64,000 nucleotides of DNA from Monomorium pharaonis (Eukaryota > Arthropoda > Insecta > Hymenoptera > Formicidae). This document shows, in pieces, positions 41,073-53,464 of this stretch. The stretch's first letter is position 1. Every line of letters begins with the position of its first letter. A program made the position numbers and the translations under genes. The stretch is from positions 3,890,501-3,954,500 of the forward strand of contig NC_050476.1 of assembly GCF_013373865.1 (NCBI RefSeq), in the 5' to 3' direction. The notes under the pieces were generated by a model that ran no database searches, was not told the DNA's origin, and saw nothing but the letters and a program-made list of their open reading frames with translations.

Positions 41073-41100
41073 AATGATTCTTACGCGTGTAAGAATCATT
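41073..41100. repeat. Perfect 12-bp inverted repeat, 4-base loop
   Basis: AATGATTCTTAC, then GCGT, then GTAAGAATCATT. A compact perfect hairpin with no adjacent gene. Confidence 0.85.
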
Positions 41101-41586
41101 AAGAGACATTAATAATTCTCAGTTTTGCGATCTTTATTCGGTAGTTAAACGCGACACGCAATACATCACGACGTTGGCGTTTTTCATCCGAGACGATCGC
41201 GTGATACCCGGGATTGGCCGATCGCAGAATTCGAAAAGAATGACTTTGTGCCATCGATATAGGAGATAGCAGAAGCTTTTGTCTCTGATCGCACTGCCGG
41301 GGGTAACCCACGTGTCCCTTCCCACGTAGATCGTGAATAATTATCGGTTTAACTATCGCTGCGCACTCGGCTGTGTACACACGTTTCCGACGACGTCGGA
41401 ATATCTTTTCACGCTCGTACGTCGTGCGGCACGTATGCAATTAGAAATTTCCCTTCACCGGCTCGTTGACACTAATCACGCAAGCGTCTCCGTCTCTCCT
41501 TCTACATATTCTTTTGTCCCGCTCTTTCTTTCTCTATCTCTTTCTGTCACACCCGCGCCTCGACAATCACAATCATGATTATACAT

Positions 41587-41617
41587 TGTGTGTGCGTGCG
41601 TGCGTGCGTGTGCGCGC
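41587..41617 (+). repeat. (TG)n/(CGTG)n compound microsatellite
   Basis: TGTGTGTG followed by four GCGT units and TGTGCGCGC. Confidence 0.88.
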
Positions 41618-42400
41618 AGTAAAAATTGCCTTAATGGTTGCCGCTAAGTTCCAATTACGCAACGTTCAATTATATTCCTTCGTCGTATGCAGCGCGCAAT
41701 TTGTTGACGAATTTTTATACATCGATTGGACGTAATTAATTGACGGGTGCAGTCATTTGCATAGCTATGGCTAATTCTTTGCGAAGGATTTTTTTAGCAC
41801 CAACTCTGTCTCTTTTCTAATGGCGAATGTTTACGTGTAACGTTTATGTTACTAATAACAATTATGTAGAAAAATATAATATTAGCCTTTTAACATGGCA
41901 TTTGAAATATAGTTTGCAAAATAATTTCCCAATTAATTCTGGATATTTATACAATATTCGTGCGACATAAAAAACTTTTTCATGCATTTTCACGTGTTTC
42001 GAATTAATTCATTTTGTAGTACATTGTACAATCAGAAAAGATGCGTGACGGTGATGGCATATATGCATAGTCATCTTACGCATCACTGTCACTACAGCCT
42101 TTCAGGAGTTCCTACGATTCTCCCTTTAGTATTATATCTTAGATTTTAGAGAGAGAAGAGAAAAGTTCGATTACGACGGCGCAGGATAATTCTTGCTTGC
42201 ATCATCATCACTCCCTCGTCTTTTCTAACGCGGAGAGACGAGAAAGTGAGATTCAGCCGAAGAAGAAACAGGGTAGGGAACAGCATACCCCTTTGATGCT
42301 GCTAGGTGCGAAGTGCGTATGAATTTCATACGAGGGTTGTAAATCTTTTTCCTTTTATAATCCAGCCCGAGAGTCTTCGTCACACGTCCGGCTCTCAATT

Positions 42401-42427
42401 TCTCTCTCTATCTCTCTCTCGCTCTCT
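42401..42427 (+). repeat. (CT)n microsatellite, imperfect
   Basis: CT run with a single A interruption. Confidence 0.85.
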
Positions 42428-43058
42428 GCGACGAGGGGATGAATTGCGCGTGTTTACGGGGATTGAAGCGCCACGGAGTATTCAGACGCACCGCGGGATA
42501 TCGTCGGGGTATGGAAATATGGAAGGGTTCCGAGGAGAGAAACGGCTGACGAGAGGATGGTGCGCGCGGATATGGCCGACAGCCGGAAGACGGCTTACGT
42601 GAGATGCGCTCACTCGGAAGGCTTTCCGCTCGCTTTTCCGCGATCGTTCGCACTCTCGTCCCCCAGGAGAGTCTCAATTATTTCGTATCCTTTGAGCCGT
42701 GGCAACGTGGCCACGCTATCCAGGCAACCACTCCACAAAGTGGGATCCGTGAGCGTTAATGAGACACCGTTACGGCACTTTTTTGTCCCCTGGCTAGCGC
42801 GGAACATGTTACGGACTGTGCTGGGCGAGCTAACCACCGCCGCGCCGGTCCGGGATTCACCGGGTTTATAGGTCATGGAGTGAATGGAGCCGAAGTCCTG
42901 GACCCTGGAGGTTTTATCGCGCTTCCTCGCTCCATCCGAGGATGAGAATGCACTTTTCTCCGATCCGGCTTTCGCTTTTCTCGCTGGAAGTTAATTCTCT
43001 CCTTTTTCTCTCCTCTTTGCGGAAGGTATTTTAAGTACGTAATTTCCGTAAGTCTTTG

Positions 43059-43128
43059 ATACTTAAACTGTGTTATGTAATGCGCAAACTTGAATACTTA
43101 AACTGTGTTATGTAATGCGCAAACTTGA
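43059..43128 (+). repeat. Perfect 35-bp tandem duplication
   Basis: Two identical 35-bp units (43059-43093 and 43094-43128), each starting ATACTTAAACTGTG and ending GCAAACTTGA. The lack of differences suggests a very recent duplication or an assembly artefact. Confidence 0.95.
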
Positions 43129-46100
43129 GCAACTTTTAATAAAATTCTTGCTCGCGCATACTTCGAACTTCATGTCGTTTTATTATTATTATTTTTTTTT
43201 TAGTTCAAGTTCAAAGGATAAATGTTATTTTTGCGCAGCATGAGATGATCGTTTAATGCGCTCTATGTTTATCTTCAACACGCTTGTATATTATCGGGGA
43301 GAATTCACTAAGGTAATCTGTATGATTTACGTGAAACACGATGTTTTCGCGAAATACATTACTCGCATATGGAAAGCAAACAAATGCAGATTTGTATGAC
43401 ATACCTAAATGTTCATCCGTCACGACAATTTTCTCTTTGAAATACTGGCGTCTCCAACGTTTTCTGTTATCGACATGCGCGTAAGTAAACCTTGCCATTA
43501 CGCTCGAACGATGCAACGCGAAATGCATAAACTTTTTCGCGGTTCTGCTGTTTTCCACGGTAGAGACGAGGTAGAGATACGCTAACGGAGAGAAATTTCT
43601 TCCTCTCACTCCTAACCGCATCGTAATCCGTACGGCAAAACGTTTATTCACTACACCGGAGAGTGTACCGCGTATTTACGAATTATGGAATTATTATTGC
43701 ACTCTCACGTCGCGCTTAACGTTAAGTGGTAACTTTAGATTTGCGTTATGGCGCGCTTGACGCAAACACGTGCGCTTACCGTAAATTAACATTATCTCAG
43801 TGTTTTCTAAACGCTCTCTCCTTCTCTCCTTTTTTCCTCTCTCTTTCTTTCTTCCCATCCTTCTTTCTTTCCCTCCGCGCATCCGTATAAAACGCAATTA
43901 AGTTTCTAGTTAGTCGTGCAACTGGATTGCCATACATATTACGGTAACGGCACGGTTATGCGAGAGCGCACGGTCGCTCGTAAATTTCGCGCAATAACTT
44001 GGACAAAAATTAACAGCGGAGAATCGCACCGCGACCTTGGACAAGATAATACGCTGTATATGCGCGCGAGAAATCAATTACGTCGATGAATATATATTGG
44101 CTATTAGATAGTGGGCGTCCTGTTCGTCGCGTACGTTAATAATGTATGACATGTTCTTGCTGCGTATTGCTGCGGGCACTTAGCCCAAGATCGTTCGAAG
44201 CGTTACGCCCGGCAGCGGTGACGGCGACGGCGGCGCTAATGGGATGCACCCCATCTGAGACCTCGCCATTGTTGTTCCGTAGACGCGTGTGTCTTCCCTG
44301 ACCCGCGACACGAGCTTGTACGCACACCTGATTTTCCTCGGTAAAAAGTCGACTCACGGCGATTACGTGGTGAACGTGAGAACCAGAAAAACTAGAAGGA
44401 ATGTGATCTGGTATTCGAGGGTTTCCGGAAATGACTCGAGCGATCGTGATCATGTACTTTGTTGTTGTGAAAAATTAACAATTTATCAAGGGATCGTCGT
44501 GATATGGCGTTTAAACTTAAATGCACACTCAAGTAGAATCTTTACGGCGGGATATACATATATAGCTTCGAATAGTTTTTTATAGATAATTCTTTCTTAT
44601 AAGAGGTAGAAAAATGCGTGCAATGTGAAATAATCTATACACATCGCGTATTTTTGTCTGTTGAGCAACCAACCTGCCGATATTCCCGTCGTAAAAGCGC
44701 ACTGGAGTGCTATTTTATAGCGGACCGAAGACGGTTGTGTCATTCTGGCGATAACTCAAACATTCGTCGTGTCGTCAAACTGTCACAGCCGAGAGTATCC
44801 ATATACGTTTCACTCGTCGCTATCTGCCCTCGTAACTCAACGACGGGAAAAAGTACTACACGAAAGATTTCCGTCGTAACTTCGTCGAGCTACGCTACGT
44901 GCGGAAGACTACGGAGAACAACTTGTCTAGTCAACAGGCGGTATCCAGACGAAACAGCAGAAGGGACAGGAGATAACTGAATGAAGTCATTGAACTGTTC
45001 GAGTAAACTCGATGATATAAGCGCTGGTAATGTGAGAATATCGTGTGTAATGGAGTATTATTAGTACGTATTATTTATCAAGTACATGTTAGTCTGTGAC
45101 CTACTTTAAGATTTCTAAAAATATTAATGTATATTATATGTATACATGTATGTAAATTACATTTAATATTTAATAAATAATACAGTTTATATTATTTATT
45201 TGTATTATATTTCATATGTTCTTTCCATATATGTATATGTATATTAGTTTTTTATTTCCTAAAATAGGACAGAATCCTTCTTCTTTTCCTTCCATTAATG
45301 ATATTCAAATGTTATTAAAATATAATATAAAATATATATTGGATATATACATGTATTTTCAATATATTTATAAAAATATATATTATCAAAAATTCTCAAG
45401 GATGTTACTTTAAACTACATTCTTTCTGCAACCAACAGTTTAATCGCGTTACGTCGGCATGATCTTTGGAGCGCTATTATACGGAATGGACCTATAGGCG
45501 AATGGACAGCTTAAGGGTGCCATTATCGGAGGAAGGGTTTTAGAGCCTAATCTGGGTTTCAGTCGAGGATAAGGAATGTCAGGGCTCTGGATTCTTGGCC
45601 ACCTGATATATACGCGCGTATACGCGGTCGAGGTATCGAGATAGCCAGGTATAACCTTAGGATCGGCCTGCGGAGGACAATTTGTCACTCCCAAACTGAC
45701 GCCGCCGAGACAACGGGAGATTAGTCTCAATATACGCATTCGTGTCCCGGTTTCGTGATAAGTCACATCGTATCCGTAGATTCGTTGTCGGGTGAACAAA
45801 AATGAGTGAACAGCAACCAGTAGCTTTCTCAAAATTAATGTTAATTGTATTTAATTACGCCAATTAAATATTAAAATGTGGGACACATTTTATAAAGACA
45901 TACACACGCGTAATAAGATTCATAATGGTATCTTTAATATAATTTAGTATTTAAATATTAAATTTTAAAAAGATTTAGTATTAAAACAAAATAAATGCAA
46001 TAATGTTTACGATTTCTTTGCAGAGATTTCTTATTACTGAGAATCAAAAACGATTTGAGACATCGACTTTCGATTATTAAGCGATAAATTTTAGATTTTG

Positions 46101-49100
46101 CAAGTCAGTGCAAATATAATTTTTTCGGGTTATTAATTTTCTACGGAGTTTCGCTATTCTTCAACGTAGTCGTGATGAAGGTTCTGTCACAATTGGGAAC
46201 AAGAGCCGTGGAGGGGTTTCGATCGGCTCTGCTCGATGAGCTGGAGAGAAAGAGCGGTTTGCCTGATTAATTTCGCCTTTCCACATCGAAGTACGTAATC
46301 CGCCTAGTCACGGAAGTCCATTCGTGCACCCCCCGATTTTCCATCCGGGGCCGATGACGAGAGCATAATAACCCAAATCATAGGGGAGCCCCGTGCACCC
46401 TCCTCAACGAGGAAAAGAAGAGCATTCTTGAAAAATAGGCTCGCCTCGGATGTTCCTCGAGGCTGTAAGATCAAGGACAAAGAAAGATTTCGCATGGCGG
46501 TCGCCATGTGAAAGAAGGGCGGAGCGGAAATCGACCAGCAACGACATCGTACATTTAGGGCGTACCTAAGGATCGAAGGGATAATCCTACGGAATCCACT
46601 CGCAGTCGTACCGAGTGCCACCCATGGGGCTCGATGTTTTTCCACGAGCTTAAAAAAAGGAAGAGACTTTCCAACCATCTTGAATGTTGCCCCGGAACTT
46701 TTTCAATGGCCCGTCAGGCAGCGACGTAGTTAATCCCGGGATGCCATGGTCACAGTGATGTACTGGTCACAACGATGCCTTGTTAATATCTTGAAGGACG
46801 ACGACGTCGGGTAACCCGGAGGGTGGCTCGAGGGTACATTCGTGGGGGCATTGTGAACGCGTGTTTGAAGTGTCCGGGGCAATTCCTGAAATATTCAAGA
46901 CTCCCGCCGTTGACGACGAGCCCTGAGCCGGACTCTCCTTCTTTGTCTTCCTGTGCGCTTAGAACGAAAGAAGGGTCGGAAAATCTGATAAGGGCTTCCT
47001 GATCCTTCCTACGTTGATGCCACCCGCCGGCTATGACGATCAATCTGACCGTCGCGTCGCCGACGACGACCTCGACCGCGACGTCGGTCGTCGCTTGAGG
47101 GATTACATACAAAATCAATCATATTTTCCGAGTAGAGTAACGAATTAATTATATTTCGCGATAATTCAGACTAAAGATGGTTTAATAGTATATGAAAACT
47201 TCAGGAAAGATTGAGAAAAATCCTTGTTTCCAATTTAGCAGTCACGTCCGACGTGACCTCGTTGAGGAACAGCGGAATTCCGTAGAAAATTAATTTCCTG
47301 AAGAATTATACCGCGCTGACTTGCACAATTTAAAATATATCGGGTAGCAGCACATGTATAGCTGCATTCATAAAATAATTGGGAGCTGAGTTTTTGCTGC
47401 TAAGAGAAAAGATCATCTATAACTTCATTATATACATACCAGATGATTCGATAAGAAAAGTCCGACTTCTTTTTTATAAGAGATATTTCTATTCCACTTT
47501 TAATGTCATTACTGCGAGGGAGTTGCAATCGCATTCGATATAAATCATCTGACTTATCTCGTACATAAGAGAGATGCTACTCAATTAAACATCACGGCTT
47601 AAAACGCCATGTCGGCCGATCGATCTTTATCGATCGCGCGTCGCAAGAAGAGGAGGCTCGCTCATCTAGGACAAGTGATTCGCACTCGTTTCACGTACGC
47701 GTGTAGGCGTGACTCTACTCGCGTGCACTCATCTTAATCTCTCCTGATATCGTTCCTTTATACTTGCTGCCAGCGTGGTACGCTTCTTGCCGGCGATTCT
47801 CATCTCAGGCGAAGCGGAGCGTGAGCACTCGAGTGAGTTGGCATAAGGTGATTATCCGTTTCTTGCCAGCGGATTTATTAGCTTTACCTATTTGCGGGGC
47901 TGCGCGAGCGGTCTGCATTGCGAGCGAGGCGAATCCGCGACAAAAAGGATCTCCGCGTCGCGAGTAATGGAGGTAGTTTCTTCCACTTACTTGTGGTTCT
48001 GTTTGCTCGCGGGGTTTTCTTGCGACCGTGTCGACGTCTCGTTGGGGATCCCTCGTCGTGGTCGAACAAGCGGCTGAGGAGCGCCGGCGAGACGCGTTTA
48101 GCGTGGACCACCGTTTCGCGAATACGTCTGGACGCCCCCGATTCAAGGGAATAACTGTTACGTGGAATCGCGATAGAATGCCGGGTGAAGACACAGTGAA
48201 GGAGGGAAGTCAATTAGCCGTTACCAGCCGCGGCTCCTCCAGCACTTTAGTCATTCTGCACTCGTGCAGCCGCGCGAAATGCGAAAACCAAAGTAATTAA
48301 TTGACGTTTTAAAACAATGCATTTGTACGGTATTACTCATTGGATGGGAAAGACCTTGCGAAATGTGCTACGAGATAATCGTGTTAGTAAAGTGAAAATT
48401 GAGCGACATACAGTATATGTTAAAGCGAGAATATGTTTTCATTAAGCAAGATACACATCTCTCTATGTAAACAAGAATCAGATAGTTTTAATGTAATGTA
48501 TGTCAATCTGTGAAATTGTATTTTTGCAAACCTATTGTTTTAATAATTTATCACATTCATATTAATTTCAGCATTTATATCGAACGGCTTATTAACTTTG
48601 ACATGCGGGTAATTAGTTGTATCAACGTAATTACGTTTCTAGTAATTACGTATTGCCAGATATATATATATACAATGAAACGCCAAGCTGTAAAATTATT
48701 AACATATTAACGGGAGTGCGCGCTACCACTTTAATAAACCGTTCGCAGCAGATCCCACGGATCATGAAACCAGCTTAAAATTCCGACCGTTCCGCCGACC
48801 GCGAACTCTGACCTGTCATTTCGGTAGAAATTTCCCGAGTGAATTCATTTCAGGACCTGTTCCAGCGAGCGATTCATTAAGGCTGGCTCCGTCGCGATGA
48901 TTATTCCGCGTGTTCAGCAACGATAGCACGGAATGTACCTACGTGCGCATAGACGTACGCCGCGGCGGGCCGTAATCCTTGCACACGGGCGGTCGGAAGC
49001 TAATCTGAATTTTGTTCCTGCTCGAACTAAAATTAAATGACGCTAATAGATATTCAGAATATTAGAATTAACCAATAATTTTATCCTCGAGTATTCCGCA

Positions 49101-49852
49101 TAGTTTTAATTAAGCAAAATTCATGTGTACATCTCGCATGTAGATAATGATTTCCATTTAAGAAATTTTCAAGTGTCATTAAATATTATTTTAAAATTGC
49201 TCAATAATGTGTAACTTGTTTACACAAAAATTGAAAGTAAAAAACTCTCAATATATATAGCTTGAAATTAATTTTCTTTTGTACGGAATATATTCACTTG
49301 TTATCGAAATTAATCAGTCACAGTCATAGACATATAATATATTATACGTCTATGGTTACAGTTTACCTTTCAAGTTCTGTGCCTATTACACGATCATCTC
49401 TACGAGGTCAACCATTTATTTCTGCGACTGCTATTTGCGTACGGGCAGAATCCACGAGAAAAACGGATTAGGATAACAACGCATGACGAAGAGCTGTTAG
49501 AAGAAGAGGACAAAGAAGAAGTCACATGCTAAAAATATTGTCATGTAACAGCAGCGAGCCTACAAACGGCCTCTTACTTGCTACGACGCTCACGATTACC
49601 ATGCTCAGCGATTCTCTGGTACTTTTGTATTCCTTCCATATCATGTCTCATCTTCGGAGCGATACGTAATCTCTTTTTGCATAACCTCTTACGTCTGGTG
49701 GCAAGTTCGCGCGGCCGGTCGAGCGAGACTACGCCGGCTCCTCGAGTCCAGTTAACTCCTGAGTTGTTTAACGCTCCGTTAAAAAATCGCATAATGATTC
49801 TAGAGCAATGCGGGAGATTTATTCTTGGAAGTATCATGTTCTTTTTTATTAG

Positions 49853-50014
49853 AAGTATTACACTAATGCTCATTTTTATCAAAGTAGATTAGCTTTAATC
49901 TGGGTTTAACTTGCTCTTTATCTTTTTCTAGTTCTAAGAATTACAAAAAAAAAAAAAGAGTAAACCTAGATTATAGTTAATCCTTTGATAATGACGAGCA
50001 TTAGCGTAATACTT
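49853..50014. mobile_element. Hairpin element (MITE-like), 162 bp
   Basis: The left arm starts AAGTATTACACTAATGCTC; the inverse of the right end is AAGTATTACGCTAATGCTC. The arms align almost to the centre (ATCAAAG, GATTA, TAATCTGGGTTTA against TAATCTAGGTTTA). An A-rich run of 13 lies in the loop at about 49945-49957. It is non-coding. Confidence 0.7.
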
Positions 50015-50390
50015 TTTAAAAGTGTTATCACGTGTCAATATTAATTATTTTTATCTCTTGTTGGCACACATTTCTTAGCTTAGATAACAGAATTAATTCG
50101 TGTCATTTGTATGAACTAATTTACGATAGATAACTGACAACGATTACAAATGAATTGGACGCGAGGTACCGGATGCTGGCATTACTCTTACGGTACTTAA
50201 TAACACTAACAGTACGAGAATATCCAGTAATCGAAACCGGAATCCGGCCAGCCGTATCGGACGTTGAACGAACGGTTCCACACACGCGGAGGGATTCCAG
50301 TTAGGCACGAGCGGTTCCGAATAATTAAGAAATTGGGACATATTAAATTGCCATATTAAAATTTTTTTAACTAGAACTTACCAGCCGCAC

Positions 50391-50530
50391 ATATGTGATT
50401 GCGGGCTGCCAACTACATAAAATACTCAATACAATAATATTTGCTATTAATGCAAGTACAATGTTGATACTGCAATAACATATATTATTGTATTGAGTAT
50501 ATCTGTAATTGGCAGCCCGCAATAACATAT
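50391..50530. mobile_element. Hairpin element (MITE-like), 140 bp
   Basis: The arms begin ATATGTGATTGCGGGCTGCC on the left and ATATGTTATTGCGGGCTGCC on the inverted right. They continue as AACTACATAAAATACTCAAT against AATTACAGATATACTCAAT for about 50 bp each, around a 40-bp loop. Arm identity is about 90%, so it is fairly young. No clear target-site duplication was seen. Confidence 0.75.
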
Positions 50531-50860
50531 CTTATTGAATATATTACATTTTTTTCAGTGTGATAAGAGAAATAAATAATTAAAATATTTAAAACTCTAG
50601 ATGCACATAATTTTCCCGGACAAATTTTTAACACTTTCAAAATATGTGCCTATTATTACAGAGAAGTTAATAAAGAGCAATCGGTTTACGTTTACTGGTA
50701 AACTTTGCAAATAATATAAAAATATAAATACTTCCACAATGGAAATATTATTGCTAATATTGATATCTATAATAACAATCAGTGTGTAACGTAATTTACA
50801 AAAATTGTTTCAAGTTAATAATAACAGTAGTTATATTATTTATTCGAACTAATTATATTT

Positions 50861-51395
50861 TCAAATCCATAGTCTGATAGCACTCAGCATGTTGTCAAAT
50901 GAACTTTTTTTGAGCATGGAACTCCATGAACGAGAGCAATTTAATAAGACAAATTGTGCAATATTAAGTTGATACAATATAAAAAAGGTAACATTTTGTG
51001 AAACAACAGAATGAATATAAAAGCAACTCACCAAGAATTTTAAAAGCGGTGGCAACATTACCTCTCTCGTATGTCCATATTTTCAAATTCAGAGTCCGAT
51101 AGCACTCAGCCTGTTGCCAAATGAATTTTTTTTGAGCATGGAACACTATGAACGAGAGCAATTTACTAATAAAACAAATTGTGCAATATTAAGTTGATAC
51201 AATATAAAAAAGATAACATTTTGTGAAACAACAGAATTAATATAAAAGCAACTCACTTACCAAAAAGTATTTTAAAAGCGGTAGCAACATTTCCTCTCAT
51301 ATATGTCCCACATGTGTCGCAAATTGTTTGTCCTGTCATAAAACTTCTAATAAAGCCCATGATTTGTCAATGAAGGTGGTAAATCCTCGTTAGTG
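50861..51395 (-). pseudogene. Left-arm copy of the unnamed gene's exon 3 and downstream module
   Basis: On the minus strand, 51395-51261 matches exon 3 of the right-arm gene (56607-56729), from its first base (CACTAACGAGGATTT) through a conserved GTAAGTGAGTTGCTT. A 10-bp difference near 51370 (extra bases after GGATTTACCACC) shifts the frame and gives an early stop in the right-arm frame. An alternative frame reads on as ICDTCGTYMRGNVATAFKIL. Sequence homologous to exons 1 and 2 is absent; the GC-rich units abut the exon directly. This is either a disabled copy or a gene with a different structure. No known family was recognised. Confidence 0.45.
50865..51310 (-). repeat. Two tandem copies of an exon-like module, about 225 bp each
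   Basis: The copies run about 50865-51080 and 51081-51310. Matching anchors are GCACTCAGC (50880 and 51102) and TTTTAAAAGCGGT (about 51039 and 51270), giving a 222-230 bp period. On the minus strand each carries AATGTTGCYACCGCTTTTAAAAT followed by a potential donor (GTGAGT or GTAAGT). The same string occurs in exon 3 of the right-arm gene at 56699-56720. Confidence 0.75.
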
Positions 51396-51399
51396 CTGT

Positions 51400-52700
51400 C
51401 GTCAAGTACAACTTGGAGTACGACCGTTGTACACGACTGCGTCACACGACACGACAAAGAACTCACTTTTCGCACTAATTTTCCACAGACGGAAGAGGAG
51501 AGGGACGCGAGGAACGCGATCACTTCGCACGTCGACTCTGCTCGACATCCCCGGCGATGCCTTCCGCGGGAAAACTCGTTCTCGGCCGACGAGAGGACGC
51601 GACGACGCGACGAGATCGAGCGGAAACGAGGACCGCGACACGATGCGAACGCGGGCGACCGTTAAGTACAACCTAAAGTACGACCGTTCTACACGAACTA
51701 CGTCACACGAAGCGGTAAAAAACTCACGCATTTTGACGCCAATTTCCACAGACGCGAGAGGAGAAGGACGCGACCACTTTTCCCGCCGATTAATGTCGTC
51801 GACTCGATTCGATAACCTTGGCGACGCCTTCCGCGGGGAAACGTGCTCTCGATCGACGAGAGGACGCGGGGACGCGACGAGATCTCACCTCGCGACACAA
51901 AAAAGATGAGACAATTAATGGCGGCGACGCGACACTTCGTTACCGGACACTGGGCATCTCGCGACGGCACTCCCGTCGACGAATCGCGACTTATATGTCC
52001 CGATGGCGTTTGCGAGTGATCCGCGCTGATCGCGAACTCGCAAATCGCCAAGAAACAAGTGATCCGGAAGGATTAACCGTGTGTCGAACCGAGACGGACC
52101 GCGACACGACACGAACGCGGGCGACGGTCAAGTACAGACTGAAGTAGGACCGTCGTGTACTACGTCACACAACATGGCCGTCACCTTGTACATGACGCGA
52201 CGAAAATTCACGCGATTTTCGCGCTAATTTTCCACATACGAGAGGGGAGAGGGACGCGACTACTTTGCCCGCCGATTAATGCCGTCGACTCGGTTCCACG
52301 TTCCCGGCGATGCCTTCCGCGGGGAAGTTCGCTCGCGGCCGACGAGAACCGCGACGAGATCGAGCGGAGACGGGGACGGGCCGTGACACGACACTTTCGT
52401 TGCGTACCGCGTACGCCGGACATCGGACATCCCGCGACTCCCGAACATTCCCGTCGATCCCGAACTGGCGTGTCGTCGAGAATAGCCCGACGAAGGACGA
52501 ATCGGAACACTTATATCGATGGCATTCGCGAGCGATCCACGGTGATCGCGAACGCCTCGCCAAGGAACGCCCGATGCGGAAGTATAACTGCGTATCGAAC
52601 GGAAGCGGAAGCGGAAACGGATCGCGACTCGACGCCACTGATGACTATAACGCGTTGGGGGGCACCAGGCGCGAGTCCCTTAAGCCGGATCTACAATAGG
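51400..52700 (-). repeat. Left arm of the large inverted repeat: GC-rich units
   Basis: CpG-rich sequence whose reverse complement is collinear with 54270-55400 at an estimated 85-90% identity (by eye over several hundred bases). Three copies of the signature GGCGAYGCCTTCCGCGGG lie near 51552, 51821 and 52304. Stops are rare in all frames, so long open frames appear on both strands. In the arm's outward (minus) sense, one frame conserved in both arms reads PLVxxERVxPRKASPG. Confidence 0.8.
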
Positions 52701-53177
52701 TGTAGTAAGCCTTGAGCCATAAGGAATTAACTAATTATATTCAGTTATTCTTCTCACATTCAATTATAATTGGTCACTTTCTTATGACATAAGGTTTATT
52801 ACAATTATTGTAGGTCCGGCCTTACGTGCGATTGTCTTTGACTAAAGAATCTGCGTTTCACAGAAGTACAGAAAAATGTGTTAGTTATTATCGTCGACAA
52901 TGCGACGTAATTTAATTACAATCGCGAAAATTCGCGATTCGCTCGAGAAAAAAATGTTGAGTGGCACGAAGCCGAATGGAGTAATAATTAGGTGACGTCA
53001 TTTCCACCAATCAGAAACGTTTATAACATTTTTTAAGATATAGCCATATCTACTAAGTGTTGGCATATAAGTCTTTTAAAAAATGTTGCATTTCCGAAAT
53101 GTTTTTACTTTTATCTTAGAGCAACAAATAATACCATTTTTACGATCATTACGTATGTGACTTGTATAGCTACGATA

Positions 53178-53464
53178 AAAAAGATTTTATTATTCGAATG
53201 ATTGTGGTCTCAAAATTTTCTGTGAACAACATCCTTTCAAGATTTACAACGTTTGCCTTTGTTGCTCAACTATAAGTTGATGTAAATAAACAATTTGCCT
53301 GGTCTGCTATTATTTGGTACTTTATACGCTAACAGATAATAAAAAGATTGTTGCTCGAATGATCGCGGTCTTAAAATTTTTTGTGGACAATGCCTTTTCA
53401 AGATTTGCAATGCTCGATTTTGTTGCTCGACTCTAATTGACAATAAATAAACAATTTGTCTATG
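53178..53464 (+). repeat. Diverged tandem duplication, about 163-bp period
   Basis: Copy 1 (53178-53301) and copy 2 (53341-53464) share AAAAAGATT, TCGAATGAT, GCGGTCT/GTGGTCT, AAAATTTT, TTTCAAGATTT and AATAAACAATTTG in the same order, at roughly 80% identity by eye. Confidence 0.7.

Larger units (their letters stand above)
31139..49852. other. Intergenic sequence without a recognised gene
   Basis: Long AT-rich blocks (38650-40250, 45050-45430, 45840-46140, 48300-48720) alternate with CpG-rich blocks (33000-33350, 34280-36100, 42400-42900, 47570-48280). No open frame shows a recognisable domain. Unassigned minus-strand frames at 45449-47118, a possible short exon at 49578-49694 and a signal-peptide-like small frame at 47967-48077 are treated under findings. 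A hairpin element, a tandem duplication, a palindrome and simple repeats are listed separately. Confidence 0.45.
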
